Positions 36,745-48,425 of a DNA stretch of 64,000 bases are shown piece after piece. The notes below the pieces were generated by a model, which saw only the letters and a program-made list of their open reading frames with translations, was not told where the DNA came from and made no database searches. Position 1 is the stretch's first letter, and every line of letters begins with the position of its first letter. The stretch is taken from positions 1-64,000 of the forward strand of contig NJFT01000208.1 of assembly GCA_002221725.1 (NCBI GenBank). Direction: 5' to 3'. This stretch comes from Scedosporium boydii. Its lineage: Eukaryota; Ascomycota; Sordariomycetes; Microascales; Microascaceae. The position numbers and the translations under genes were made by a program.

Positions 36745-39645
36745 TCACCCAGAACTTTCCTTGGCAGCTTGAACAACCAACAGATCAGCCTGCAACCCGC
36801 AATCCAAAACATGACTCGCCAGAACCCCCAAACACTCCCGACTCTCGCTGCCAATAGGCGACAACTTTCCAAGGTTAAGCTTCATGCTGGCGTGCCGTCC
36901 CACCACGACAATGTCACGCCAACTAGGCTCACTACTCGACTCCCGCACATCAGCCGTCGCAAGACCCAAAACATCCTCGACGGAGCTTGCCCCGGCGATG
37001 GTCTGAGCCTTGATCCGAGGTTCGGCATCCTCGGGGATCTGCGCCATGACGGCGTTGAAATGCTCATCGTCCTGCGCGGGGCTGATGCCGTCGGCGCGCA
37101 CGGAGATGCGCACGATGGTGGCGGTGACTTCGGGTCTTTCGCAGAGCTGGAGGACGAGGCTGAGGGCGAGGCGGTCGTCCGCGCCGCCGATGTAGGCGAA
37201 GAAGAGGTGGGATGATCTGTGGGCCGGGGGCAAGGGGGGTAGTTTGTGCTGGGCGGAACTGAAGGAGTAAGCTCTCGTCAGGCGCATCCTTTCGTTCGAC
37301 GGGCCTGCTTCTGCTGTCGCAGACACCTCGTCGCTCTTGGAGAAGAAAACGGCGACGTTCTGCTCCGCGAGCTCGATGACGGACTTGACGAAGCTGGTGT
37401 ATTGGGGCGCCAACTTATCCCTCAGCGTTGTCGAGGCCAAGATCTGGGAGTCGCCGATACCGCCCGTCTCGCTCCAAGGAACAATGAGCAGATCCGAGGA
37501 ACAAGCGGAGGACTTTCCGACGAGGGCCCCGGCGAAGCGGGTCTCGGGCATGATGGCGACCTCGCCGGAGACGGAGAGGTGGTTCAGTTGGCCGACGGTG
37601 CAGAAGGTATTGACGACGGGGTCGTGTTGGCTGTATTCGTCGACTTGGGCGACGGTCATGAAGGCGGAGTCACGATCGGTTAGGTGGACGAGGCGCATGC
37701 CGTGGGCTCGGACGGGCCTCTTAGGGGCCTCGGACAGGTCTCCCTCTCCGCCCTCGTCGTTCGTGGTCTCGGCTTTTTGCTTAGAATGGTGGACAACGGA
37801 GTCGGTTACGGAAGGATTGCCGAATAGAGATACGAGACCGAGGACAGCAGGGAGGTTGTCCAGTCTGAGGTAGACGACGATGCGGTTGAGTCGAGTGTTG
37901 GGGACCCGCTTGACTCCTTCAGTGGAGGCTGCGCCGCTGGAGTCTGAGGGCCGCAGGGGCTCGCCGGAGTCCCAGTCGATTTCTCCTCTTCTCCACGCGT
38001 CGAGTTTCTTCTGGTACGATGGCGGGTAGAGATATGAAGCTAGCGGTGTCGAAAGGAACGTCGTTATCAAAGCCATGACGACGAAGATGGTAAACGTTCT
38101 TGTGCTGAGAATCTTGGCTTGAAGACCAATGTTCTAGAACGGGAAGTGTTAGTGTGATCTAATTTTCGAGTCGGGATGAACGCCAGCAACTTACGAGCAC
38201 AATCAACTCGACGAGACCCTTACAACTCATGAGCACACCAATAGTAAAGGATTCCCTCCAAACCAAACCATTTAGACGAGCCGCCACAGAAGCGCTGACG
38301 AATTTCGAGAAAAAGGCGAGTACGGTGACGGCAACGACGTAAGCCCAGGCGATGCCGCTGTCGAGCAGACCCAAGTTGGTGTTGAGTCCGGACAGCGTAA
38401 AGTACAGCGGCAAGAACAGAGCACCGATCAGATCCTCGAGCTTTTCGATGACGAGAATGTTGAAGCGGTTGTCGCGGGGTATGATAAGGCCGACCATGAA
38501 GCCTCCGAAAATGGTGTGCACGCCAATGATGCCCGTGAAGAAGGCGGACGCCAGAGCGATGAGCAAAATCAAGGCAATTATTAGCTGGGAAGGACCGTTT
38601 TCCAGGCTTCCCGAGCGGCGGAGGATCCAGAGGAGGGCTGGCTTGACACCCCATAGAAGGAAGCACATGTAACCTGCGCAGGCGAGGAGGATCCACAGGG
38701 CGGTAAGACCCTGGCCGGCGTTGACGAGGGTGACGCACAGGGCAAGGAGAATCCAACCTAACGGGTATGTCGCATTAGCACGAGGTGTGTGTGACGAAGA
38801 ACAGAAAAGGTATCACAACTTACCAACCACGTCGTTGGCAACGCCGGCCGAGAGGGTAATGATACCCACCGAGGTGTCAAGGAGCTTAAGCTCGGTCAAG
38901 ATACGACACAGAACTGGAAAGGCCGTAATGGCAATAGCCACACCGACGAAGAGCATAAACACGGGGAATCGGATGTGTACAACCCCCTCGTCACCGGAAA
39001 ACTGGTTATACAGACCCCAGGCGATACCGCATCCCACGGCAAAAGGGATGGCGAGACCACCGCAAGCTACCGACGTGGCAACTCGCCAATTGCTCACGAG
39101 GAAGCGGACGTCCGTTTCCAGGCCGATGACGAAGAGGTACAGCACCAGACCGAGGTGGGCGACGAGGGTCAGGTTGGGGAGGGATTCGGCTGGGAAGATG
39201 GCTTGTCGGAAGCCCGGAATGCGTCCCATCACGGAGGGGCCGAGCAGGATGCCGCCGATGACTTCGGCGATGACGCGGGGCTGGCGGATTTTGGAGAGGG
39301 GCCAGTGGAGCACATGGCAGATGATCAGGATAAGACTGGCCTACACGAGCGGGGCTGGCGTTTAGTATTGATCTAATTCTAGGGGAATTACATAGGAAAA
39401 GGGTGAAAATTAAATAAATGAAAAGAGGGGAAAGGAAAATGGAAAAGGACATCGAGGAGAGAAAATTGGCAGAGAGTCAAGCAAACCTGAATGATGAAGA
39501 TAATAATGGGGTCCTTGGGGTTGTAGATGGAAGGATTAGCGCCCTCTATCACGCCGCCTTGTGGAGGCGCTCGACTGCCCGTAGCGCTGGCGACGGCGGA
39601 GGACGCTGCCGCGGTCAGCGATGCGGTGCCAATCGTAGTTGACAT
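36745..39645 (-). CDS. KHA1-like: K+/H+ antiporter, Kha1-like (CPA2 family)
   Basis: Four exons, 39645-39487, 39340-38824, 38757-38195 and 38133-36745, encode 875 residues, close to yeast Kha1 (873). The N-terminal half is a Na+/H+ exchanger domain with about a dozen hydrophobic segments, from PIIIFIIQASLILIIC onward. The conserved loop GVANDVVG carries the Asn-Asp pair (222-223) expected at the ion site of CPA2 antiporters, followed by WILLAL. The C-terminal 440 residues are hydrophilic and probably cytosolic, with two regions resembling universal-stress-protein folds, as in plant CHX and yeast Kha1. The likely role is exchange of K+ for H+ across an endomembrane such as the Golgi, inferred from yeast. 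All three introns have consensus ends, and one splits the codon for the Gly right after NDVV. Confidence 0.93.
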
Positions 39646-42209
39646 CGCGGCGGTCCTGGAGAGGAGGAGGGAGGGGATGGAGAGAAAGATAGATCGAGAT
39701 GCGGTGAAAAAGCAAACCGAACGAAAATGATATACAAAAAGGTAAAGGAGGAGAGAAAGCAAAGCAAAGCAAAGTGCAGAGGGATACGGAGATTGAGTTA
39801 TCACCTCAAAGCTTTGCTGGGTTCGCCGCCCAAGTTTTTCGCTGTCCTCGTGGACCTCCAAGTCGGGATAGACAAAGGGCGAAAAGCCTGGGGGGGTGGA
39901 ATGCTGAATGAGAGCAAGAACGAATTATAGCTTGGGGAAGGTTGGTTGGAGGCGACCAGGCGTGGTGTTCTTGCCCACGCGCCGCAACGCCAAGCTCAGC
40001 AAAAGTGATCAAGGTGCTCTCAGGGCGGTATGTGCGAAGTACTGTACATTGGCGAATGGTAGTTAGGTACAGTGGTGTATTCCAAAGTAATGACTAACAT
40101 TGAGATGTCGGATTTTTGTTGCAATGGATGCTGGGGAGACTTGTGATAAGATACCGAGAGCTACAATGTTGTAACTCGGAATACGAATTGACATATCAGA
40201 ATGTTGGATGCGTGGGAGTGGAAATGCATGTGATTTGGAGACGGTTTGTTGACAGAAGACAGAAAGCAGGAAGCATGCAGGCAAGAGGCAGGTGGGGTGG
40301 GGTACCTCAGGTACACTACAGCTACATTTGATGTTGGTGCCAACTTCTTAGCCTGGCGAGGGCAGTTGGAAGGAGGAGTGGAGGCGTGGAGATGTGGAGA
40401 TGCTCTGACCATGGCGGGTAAGTGTGACCAGACCAGTTCGTTTTGGGTTTTTGGGGTGGCGGGGAAGGAACATTTCGCTTTCAGGGATCAGAATTGAATT
40501 ACGAAGTCGGGGAATTTGGAGTGGTCGGTGTGAGCGAACTAAACAAGCAGTCCCAGTCTGATGGATCATTGACGACCAGAGACTCAAAGGAGTCAAAAAT
40601 CAAATCGAGCGCCTCAGCAGCACAGGCCAGGTTGCTTCGTGCATCGTGCGGGGCTCACTGCATATTTCCAGCCACAGACTGCCAGTATTGATTCCTTTTC
40701 AGAAGCACTGTCGATGTCGTGATCCACCCTGTGCGAAGTACTAAAGATTAATTCTGCTGCCTGGCACACAGACATTGATACCGATACCGCCTGTGGGGCG
40801 GGGCAAACGCCACAATTGTCGGTGTACTAGTACAGTCAGGGCGTAGCTCGTATACCTCCCCGGTCCAACAATAGTTGGGGGCAGCTGCGAAGTGTTCGAT
40901 TCCATTGATTGATGTTGTACAAGTAAGGTGTGGAGGCTGGAGAAATCGATTCAGAAGGATCGACAGGGCTCAAAATACGGTCTTGGACAAGTACTTAGTG
41001 TACATATCGAACCCAGGATCCTGGTAACGCGGCGCAACCAAATATCCGCCGCCATGATGTTTTGCTTGCAGGGATGTAGATAACGGAGCTCAAGTCCGCT
41101 CCCTGAGCCGCATACCAATCGCATCACTTAACAGAACGGCCGGGGCCGAGTTCGGCGCCCGAAGGCCCCCGAGCTATTCACAAGAGAAGAGGGAGAGGAA
41201 GAGGAAGAGGAAGAAGATAAAAATAATTAAAAAGGAAAAGGAGGCGCTCTGAGGATGAGAGCACGCACTATGGACACCGACAATGGTTAAATCAGAATCT
41301 TCCCCCGCTTTCCTTCCGAGACACGGGTCACGCACATTGGAGCTGACCGCGGTCTGATTGGGAATCCGAGACGTTAGCTTCCCTGCGGGCTCAAAATCCT
41401 GCATACACCAACTAACATTCTCGGGGGGAAGCTTGGCCGATGCATGCAGGTGAGGGATTGGCATTGACGTCATGAGGGGGCTCGCGATAGGGGGGGAAGG
41501 AACCACACATCACCACTTCCTTCCTTGGAGCAGCAATGAAGCCTTATAGCTCCAGATCAAAAGTTGGGTCGGCATCGGGTAGCTCCAGGTGATGCACCTT
41601 TACGAGCGCTCGCGTCAAGACCTGAATAAGGCGTCATACGTTCGAAACCGTAAAATTTTTTGGGGTATTTTTGTTTTTTTTTTTCCTCTCTTTTTGGCAG
41701 AATTGTTTCCCTCCTCGTCTGTTTTATCCGACTACCAACTTATATCAATTTATCTATTATTCTTCAAGGACTTAATATACTCCCTCCGTTGACTTCCAAC
41801 AACTTTTCCAGTTTGACTGGACACCGCACACAATGCAATACACGGCGAAGATCGATATTTTGGGCAAAGTAGATTTAAAGCTGAGCCCGAAAATCTAAAG
41901 TGGCGGGAAAGTCGTCCTTTTTCCACAAATGCATCAGCCTCTGCTCGTGTGTTGTCTTAGGCGCAATATCCTCGTGGGTGTTTGGGCTCCTTATGTATCT
42001 CCTGAACCAAGATAGTCAACCTATAACGTTTCTTCGCAATGTTACAGAAGATTGGGTCGGAGAGTGAGCGAGAGCGAGTCGAATCAAACCAGAGAATGCG
42101 TCGCGACGCGGTATCGTGTGGAGCCTTCCGCTTGCCCACGAAAATGGCCCTGCTCGTCACATGGGTTGATGAAGGCTTGCACCCTGAAGGGATATCTGCA
42201 TACAGTTTT
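39646..42209. promoter_or_regulatory. intergenic region upstream of the antiporter
   Basis: About 2.5 kb without a supported gene. The part next to 39645 is the antiporter promoter and leader, purine-rich on the plus strand with an AAAGCAAAGC repeat near 39757-39773. A GAGGAAGAGGAAGAGGAAGA purine run lies at about 41192-41215 and a T run at about 41671-41683. No RNA gene was recognised. Confidence 0.5.
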
Positions 42210-42760
42210 AGAGCCTAACAGCCTTTTGCCTTCTGGAAACTACTGCAATCTATGCCCATTTGTGAACAGTCACGAATTCTTCGACGAGGGCGCCGCAGTC
42301 TCCAATAAGAGAGTTATTCTCGGGAAATCCAACAGTGCTGGAGAAGTTCGATGCTATTCATCCGTGTCCGAGCCTACTGAAGGATCTAGATTGGTTCCTA
42401 GAGGATGGGGAAACGGGACGTGTGCGTAGATAGGATTATCATCAAGTTTATCCCACATGGGAGCAAGCGCGAGGTACATTATCGCAACGGGCCACACTGA
42501 TACCAGAATCAGAGAAGCACGACTTCTCACCTTGGGAATGGGAACTGGAATCCAAGCGTTACTTTGCAGACATTTTTAGCAACGGCGATGAGAGTGCGAC
42601 GGGAGAGACGGTATCATGGTCCTCAGTCAATCAAAAGGCTGTATACCTATCAGTGGTTCGCAAGACCGATGCCGAATTTGTCAGTCATTGGACAGGAGAT
42701 AATGAGGACTGTCGCAAAAGAGACTTCTGTCAAATGGAGTGTATCCGGTTAGCTTAGTTG
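42210..42760 (+). pseudogene. decayed gene of unknown family
   Basis: One plus-strand frame is strongly protein-like across two stops. It reads LEKFDAIHPCPSLLKDLDWF, then a TAG at about 42429-42431, then DYHQVYPTWEQARGTLSQRA. It continues with PWEWELESKRYFADIFSNGD and VSWSSVNQKAVYLSVVRKTD and ends near 42757 after NEDCRKRDFCQMECIRLA. A second stop (TGA) lies near 42261. No upstream ATG opens this frame, and no intron with good signals removes the TAG. I do not recognise the family; the Cys-rich end is the only distinctive feature. Confidence 0.6.
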
Positions 42761-42871
42761 ATTCCACGTTGGGAAAACAACATCAAAAGACCTTCATTGC
42801 GGGATCGATACACTTTGACGGCTTCTATTACTCACATTAGCGGAAGACAATGACACAGCGGCTCTTGTGAG

Positions 42872-43055
42872 AAACGTCACGAACATCTTCACAAAACTTC
42901 CTCGACTTATCAACAACAAGAGTCTCGACGTAACTCCTATTGTGCCCGCCATTATTGGCGACGACATCGACTTCGGCGGAGACCTTGAGCTGGGTGGCCA
43001 GGTCCGCTTCGATTTTGGCGGCGATGGATTCTTGGATTTCGAGGGCGGCTAGCCC
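42872..43055 (-). pseudogene. decayed partial copy of the secreted protein gene at 46.76 kb
   Basis: On the minus strand this reads ALEIQESIAAKIEADLAT, then QLKVSAEVDVVANNGG, then VETLVVDKSRKFCEDVRD. It matches exon 2 of the plus-strand gene at 46761-47514 almost base for base (gene positions about 47014-47220). It lacks a 30-bp block (about ten codons after DLAA) and lacks the signal-peptide exon and the last exon. Many differences are G-to-A on the coding strand, several at CpG. Two cysteines of the intact copy (GGCDRSC) are changed to His and Tyr. Confidence 0.82.
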
Positions 43056-43839
43056 ATGACATAAAGCACTACTAACATAAGCTCTTAATTGATCATCATA
43101 GCATATCTTCTCTACATATACAATAACAATCAAATTCAGCTTCTGCATTTCAACTTTATAACTATTCCTAGGCTAAGTCACTGCGGGGCTTAAATACAAT
43201 GGGTAACTTATTCTATGCAGGCACCGATGCCATCTCAGGCCAGGCCAGAAACCATGTTGCAGTCTTCGGGGCCGCTCAAGTTTAACTCATCAGAATTGCT
43301 TAGCACAAATAGCCCAAGACCTTCCCCCACACGATCCCTTCAGTTTAGTTTCCTCGTCTTCTTTCTCTTCCAACCCTATAACAGGCCAAACTGCCTAGAT
43401 GGCTCGCCGATTGGCATCATCACAACATTAGGGCTCGGGTTATATATTAACTTCCTCCTTCTAACTGAGGTCCCTAGACCTGTAACTACCCAACTTTCTT
43501 GGTCGATGGCCCTTGCAAAGTATCAATCTACGCATGGTGTTAAGAAATAGACTAGTGGAGGTACACAGCGCCAGACGAATTCATGGAGTGGTATATAAGT
43601 GATGAGTCTGTCTAGGCAGCCTCTTACTCACCGAACCCTTGATATCATGCCTGTCTAGAGCGCTGCCGCCAGTGTTCTACTTTTATCTAGTAGGAGCTTT
43701 AGGTGCTGGTAGGCTGCGGTAGGGCTACCAGCACCATGTTCCAGCTAGCTAGTCGCTCTCCTCAGCGTGCGCTTAGGAATGATGTGGGAGTGTAAGGAAG
43801 ATCGGCTATCTCCATTAATACAACCTTTCCCAACTGCTC
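43056..43839. other. intergenic, no gene seen
   Basis: Short frames only. The part next to 43840 is the 3' side of the BTB gene. Confidence 0.5.
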
Positions 43840-45175
43840 TTAGAGCTGTGGGAGCTTGAGGCCAGTGGTCCTCAAAAGTAACGTTTGAAAACTGATAAGG
43901 TGTGCCTGAAGGGTACATTTATGCCCTTTACCGATGCCGTAACACTTCATCGGTTTGGTAGGCTGTGAGGCAAGGGGCTTCGAGCCAAACGGGCTTGAAG
44001 CAGGGGGGATAGATGTGAATGGGCTCGGGCTGGAGGGCTGCGACACGAGAGGCGCCGAGCCGAACAAGGTGGGCGAGCCGAACGGGCTGGACGAGCCGAA
44101 CGCACTTGGTTCGGGAGGCTCGGGCTTGCCCTCGAAGTGGTGAGCCACATCCATCTGACTGAACCACGTCGGGTCTTTGAATTGGCGTATACTCTCCACC
44201 AAGGATTTCATGGCGAAACCCTGATCTGGTATGGCCTCGCCGGGCCGCGGCAGGCCAATGTCGCGCATCTGCTTTATCAACATGCCGTAAAGAATAGCAT
44301 CGCATTCGTAGCTACACATCGGCACAACCCCACAGAGCGTGTCGGCGATTCGGTGGAGGGAGCGAATCGTTTTTCTGAGCATACGTTTTCGGCTAGCTTC
44401 CATCTGTTCTGAGATATGTCAGCGCATCGCAGTGACTCGGAAAGAACCGACTTGGCCTACCGACGATATCTAGGCGAATTGGGAGTCCAAGACTGCGAAT
44501 CTCCTGTGCGCTACTCAACATGGCCATTCGAGTGGTTATCCGAAATATATCCGGCTCGTACAATACTGATGTCACGAAGACCCAGAGAATCAAGTCTCTG
44601 CAGTAACTAGAAGGTGTCTTCCCGCCAAATGCCGCCAACCACACGCGTGAAAACATTTCGGTAGCTTCATGGCATTCTAAATCATCGATGATGACGCATA
44701 TCTTGGCTAGCATCTCGAGATCTACTTTTTGCGGTACGCTGCGGTTACGGCCATGGATAATGTTCATGACAATAACAAAGGCATCCGGGTCTAAATGGCC
44801 CCCGAGATCCCAATGCCGCAGTCCATCCGCATGTATCTCCGTGGCGTCTTTCCACTGTCCTGTGAACATGGCCTTGAGACGCGGACATGCTAGCATCAGG
44901 TGTTTCGAGGAAAGGCAGAGGGTACGCTTATCGTGCGCAGTACTTTCCTGGGATTCGCCATCTGCAGTGGTCAGTATCGCAGCAGGCGAGTAATGTGGGT
45001 GGCAGGTAGAGTGTGTGCAATCGCACTCACCATTGCTAGCCTTATCGTCAGCAACGGGTGCACTAGGTGCATCCTCGGCGTCTGAGGGCCAGGGTGCGAA
45101 TGGCTCTACCGGCTGGAGAAGAATTGCTAAGACGTCTCCATCGGGGTCAATGTCAACATGGGAGGCGGGAGCCAT
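43840..45175 (-). CDS. BTB/POZ domain protein with FG-rich tail
   Basis: The model has three exons, 45175-45031, 44961-44461 and 44408-43840, giving 404 residues. The start is MAPASHVDIDPDGDVLAILL; an in-frame TGA lies just upstream. The central part is a fungal BTB/POZ module: LCLSSKHLMLACPRLKAMF, then FVIVMNIIHGRNRSVP, then VDLEMLAKICVIIDDLECHE. A helical part common to this family follows (RDLILWVFVTSVLYEPDIF). The last 120 residues hold FG and SPFG dipeptides in a Pro/Ser-rich linker and end CYGIGKGHKCTL...GLKLPQL. Such proteins are probably adaptors or transcription-related dimers; no target is known. The first intron is 69 nt, a multiple of three and free of stops, so leaving it in gives a 427-residue form. 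I prefer splicing because the donor GTGAGT, branch ACTGAC and acceptor GCAG are strong. Confidence 0.87.
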
Positions 45176-46760
45176 CTTCAGCAAGGCGTTTGCTCAGTTG
45201 GTAGAGGCGAGATTGATGACACCAGGCTGCCGAGTCGATCGTAGAGGTTTGTGCTCCGCAAGCGACCTGACGAGGAGGAAGTCCCCTAATCCGCCCCCAG
45301 TAAACACAAGCCCTTTCGTACACAACCCTATGGTTGGAGGCGCGGGAATATCTCGTTTCTGATTGAGACGCTTTTGTGACGAGTTCCCCTATCTTTTCAG
45401 GGTCTTCAGGGGTTTCCGCGACCCCGCTTTCCTTCATCGTTGGCCTGTGACTTAGTCATCGGATATGGAATTGCGTCCGCTGGCGCGCTGGTTCATCTCC
45501 AAGCAAAGTGACATCTCGAGAGGTGACTTTTTCGAATCCACTACATGAAACAATTTCTCAGTATTTCCGAATACTCAATGTCGTGATATAGCTCACATCC
45601 AGACCAGCTCGCCTGCGTTTCGACTGCCAGGGGTATAGTTAGGATAGCGCTAAAGGTTTGGTATGCAGCTCCAGTGCTCATCATCGGTCTCATTGTTATG
45701 AAAGCATGAATTCCACGGGGATCAAGTGGTGTTAGAGTCTCTTGGCGATGATATGTTCGCGGGATGCTTCCACTGTGTCGTGACAGCTTCTTGCTCGGTC
45801 ACGAAGGGGCATCAAGTCCGTGAACTAGGAAGTATTCTCTGCATTCAACATAAAATAGAAAGGTAGAAGTAGAGGAGGCCCCCAAACCAGTTCTGCTACG
45901 TCTAATGTATCCGGGTTCTGGATACGATACCCTAGGCGTAAATGACCATTTCTAATTTTAAACACGGATAATCCTTCAATGCTTAAAGAATCTTGGAAAA
46001 TCGAACATCTCCAACCCAGGTCATTTAGGGTAAATAAGCAACCTGCAGATCTTGTCAGGATGCAGCCAGGAGCATGCATCAGCTAAATAGAGTCTCCAAG
46101 GAACGCAACGGAATAGTAACGCCGACCCGCGGGCCGGTTCTTAGACAAGTTGAAATATAGCGACACACTTGAATTGACAGTGGAACAACAGATCCTGCTC
46201 AAGGAGCTGAAACTCTCATCCATCACCACTTCCACCTTATCCACTACCACCCTCTCCCTCCAGCAAGAAGTCTAACTGGACGAGGGAGTGACGCGGGTTG
46301 GTTATTGGAAAGTTCCCCCTTTTTACCGCGGCTTGGCTACCCTCTTCCCCTGGCCTTGTTCTTCCAAGAAGTGTTGATCGGCGGTGAAGCGGCATGTATT
46401 TCTTCGAGGAGGACGCTTCCACATGCCATCATGATTCGTGGCGTTTTTTCCATAAAAAGCAGGGATGAAAACTTCCTAGCGGGATGAAGCGAGTCTACTG
46501 TACTCTAATCTGCAGAGGCAGAACTCCATTATGCAGAGAATACCTGTTCTCAACAACCAACTATGTTCTAGCTATATTACTCCTTCCAGTGATGCTAGTT
46601 GGTGCCGTAGAAATCCCAGGAAGCATAAATAGCGAGGGCTATTCCTCATATTGACCTCGTTCCTGGCTGTTTTGCCCAAGTCGTCAGACCTCACAGGCTC
46701 CTCGTTCGCCCTCACACACCGAAGCACCCTCTCAACTCAACCCATCAAATCATCTAAACA
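45176..46760. promoter_or_regulatory. divergent intergenic region
   Basis: About 1.6 kb between the BTB gene and the secreted-protein gene, which are transcribed away from each other. Near 46615-46640 a CATAAATAG motif lies about 140 bp upstream of the ATG at 46761 and could be a TATA element. A tRNA-like 15-mer lies at 45192-45206. No gene was supported. Confidence 0.45.
46622..46630 (+). promoter_or_regulatory. possible TATA element of the secreted-protein gene
   Basis: CATAAATAG about 135 bp upstream of the start codon, in a region otherwise of mixed composition. The distance allows a leader of about 100 nt, rich in CTC and CAA, which is seen. Confidence 0.35.
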
Positions 46761-47514
46761 ATGAAGTTGCTCAATACCTTCATTCCCCTTGCCCTCTTCG
46801 GCTCTGTGATAGCTATTCCTTCCGCCCCGGGAGTTCTCATCGCCAAGCGCACAGCCAACTTCAACGACCTCTTTGCCCAGGTCGAGGCCCACATTTCTGC
46901 AGCAGGTAAGCCAGCCACTGTCCCATATCTAGACCCCATCCCATGTAAGAGGCAGAATCTAACAAAAGCATAACCAGTAAGCACCTGTGTCGAAGCCGCA
47001 GTCGATATCACAGCCACTCTCGAAATCCGAGAATCCATCGCCGCTGAAATCGAGGCGGACCTAGCCGCCTGCGCTGACCTTCTCGCCGAGGCAGCCGCCC
47101 AGCTCAAAGTCTCCGCCGAAGTCGACATCATTGCCGATAATGGCGGGTGCGATAGGAGCTGTGTCGAGACTCTTGTTGTTGATGAGTCAAGGAAGTTTTG
47201 TAAAGATGTTCGTGACGTTGTCGATCGGTTGGGTGAGGGTGAGTTGCTCCCTGGACCCGCTATTTCATTATCTTCTGCTAACGTGAGCAATAGAAGCCGT
47301 CAAAGCGTATGTCAAGCCCGCACTTACGGCCTTTGGAGAGTTCACCGTCAGTCTAAACGGCGTTTTTGCTGGAATGGGGGCCTCTATAAATTCCGTAGTC
47401 AAGAGCGCTCTTGGCGCCGCTGTTAGTATCTCACTTGGGTTAGATCTTGATGTCCTTCTTGACATTGGCTTGGGGATTGGCGGCGGAATTGGTATCGGCG
47501 GAGGCAAGATGTAA
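46761..47514 (+). CDS. small secreted protein, unknown function
   Basis: Three exons, 46761-46905, 46978-47238 and 47294-47514, encode 208 residues. The N-terminus MKLLNTFIPLALFGSVIAIP is a signal peptide, followed by a KR site near residue 30 that may be a processing site. The middle is a helical Ala/Glu-rich region with five Cys (TCVEAA, CADLLAE, GGCDRSC, KFCKD). The last 70 residues are hydrophobic and Gly-rich, ending LGIGGGIGIGGGKM. No known domain was recognised. The layout fits a secreted surface or effector-like protein; this is inference. Both introns have GT and AG ends, and the reading across joints (HISAAVSTCVEAAVD, DRLGEEAVKAYV) is smooth. A decayed inverted copy of exon 2 lies at 42872-43055. 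Confidence 0.82.
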
Positions 47515-48425
47515 ATGTAAGTCTGCCTCCATGATTTCAGTAGTGGCCCCACCTTAGGTCGGTTCAAATTCTCGGGCTGTGAAAGTTGGATATATATCTT
47601 CCAGAGGCATTTGAGATCGATATGGCTTGAGGGGGGTCAGACGATGGAGCCTCGAACGGCTATAGCATGTATCTCAGCAGAACATTGATCTTCTCTTCGA
47701 GTACCAGAACATCTATCCCAAGAATTCTCAAACCGGGTAGCTGCGTCTATGTAGCATCTTAGACCACCAGAAATATCCAGTGCCCATCATCTATCTCATA
47801 ATAGAAACACAAATTTAACTTCGCCAGTCCAGATAGAATAAGAGAAGTCCTCCAGGATCTAGGTACATATAATCTATATATAGAAGTGCTTCGTGTCAAT
47901 CTGAGACGGCTTACTGCCACCACATTATTTATTTCCTCATCTCCATCCACCAAGAGTTTCCATTGCTCTTAGGGGAACTTTCGTCATCTGCTACCAGCAC
48001 CTTCTACCCAACCATTCTCAAAAGTGAGTGACCCTGTTGCAAGAGGATATTTCGCTCGTGTTTGATCTAGAGTCCCATGAAATAGATTAATGAACGTTGG
48101 ATTTGGAGTGGCATGAACCAACCCTTCCATTTTCAAATTATATCAATACGCCTCAGACGCCTAGTCCGTATCTGGTAATTTGAATCATGATACTCACTTC
48201 TCATAGAACTCATACGTCATCTCATCACGGCTATCATGTTGTAAGCTTTGCCTTCCAATATTGGAGCATCAGGTCATTGAAATGAGCGTCCTCTTCTTTC
48301 CAACGGCCGCTAGGTTCGGCATTCCTCCCATTCTTTTTTCCCTAGTCAAACCCATGGATTCCTGATCTCAAATACTCATTTATCTACATCCTCATCGACG
48401 TTTGCTTGCTCCGAGTTACGAGAAA
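47515..48425. other. intergenic, no gene seen
   Basis: Between two plus-strand genes: the 3' end of the secreted-protein gene and the promoter of the HNH gene. A TATATAGA-type stretch lies near 47873-47883. No supported feature beyond that. Confidence 0.5.

Noticed and set aside
38220..38756. A 178-codon minus-strand frame inside the antiporter
   Set aside because: It is the out-of-frame shadow of antiporter exon 3, which carries the membrane segments.
45153..45437. A minus-strand frame (MKESGVAETPEDPEK...) upstream of the BTB gene as an extra first exon
   Set aside because: The BTB protein already has a typical N-terminus at MAPASHVDIDPDGD, and no donor in this frame joins to it.
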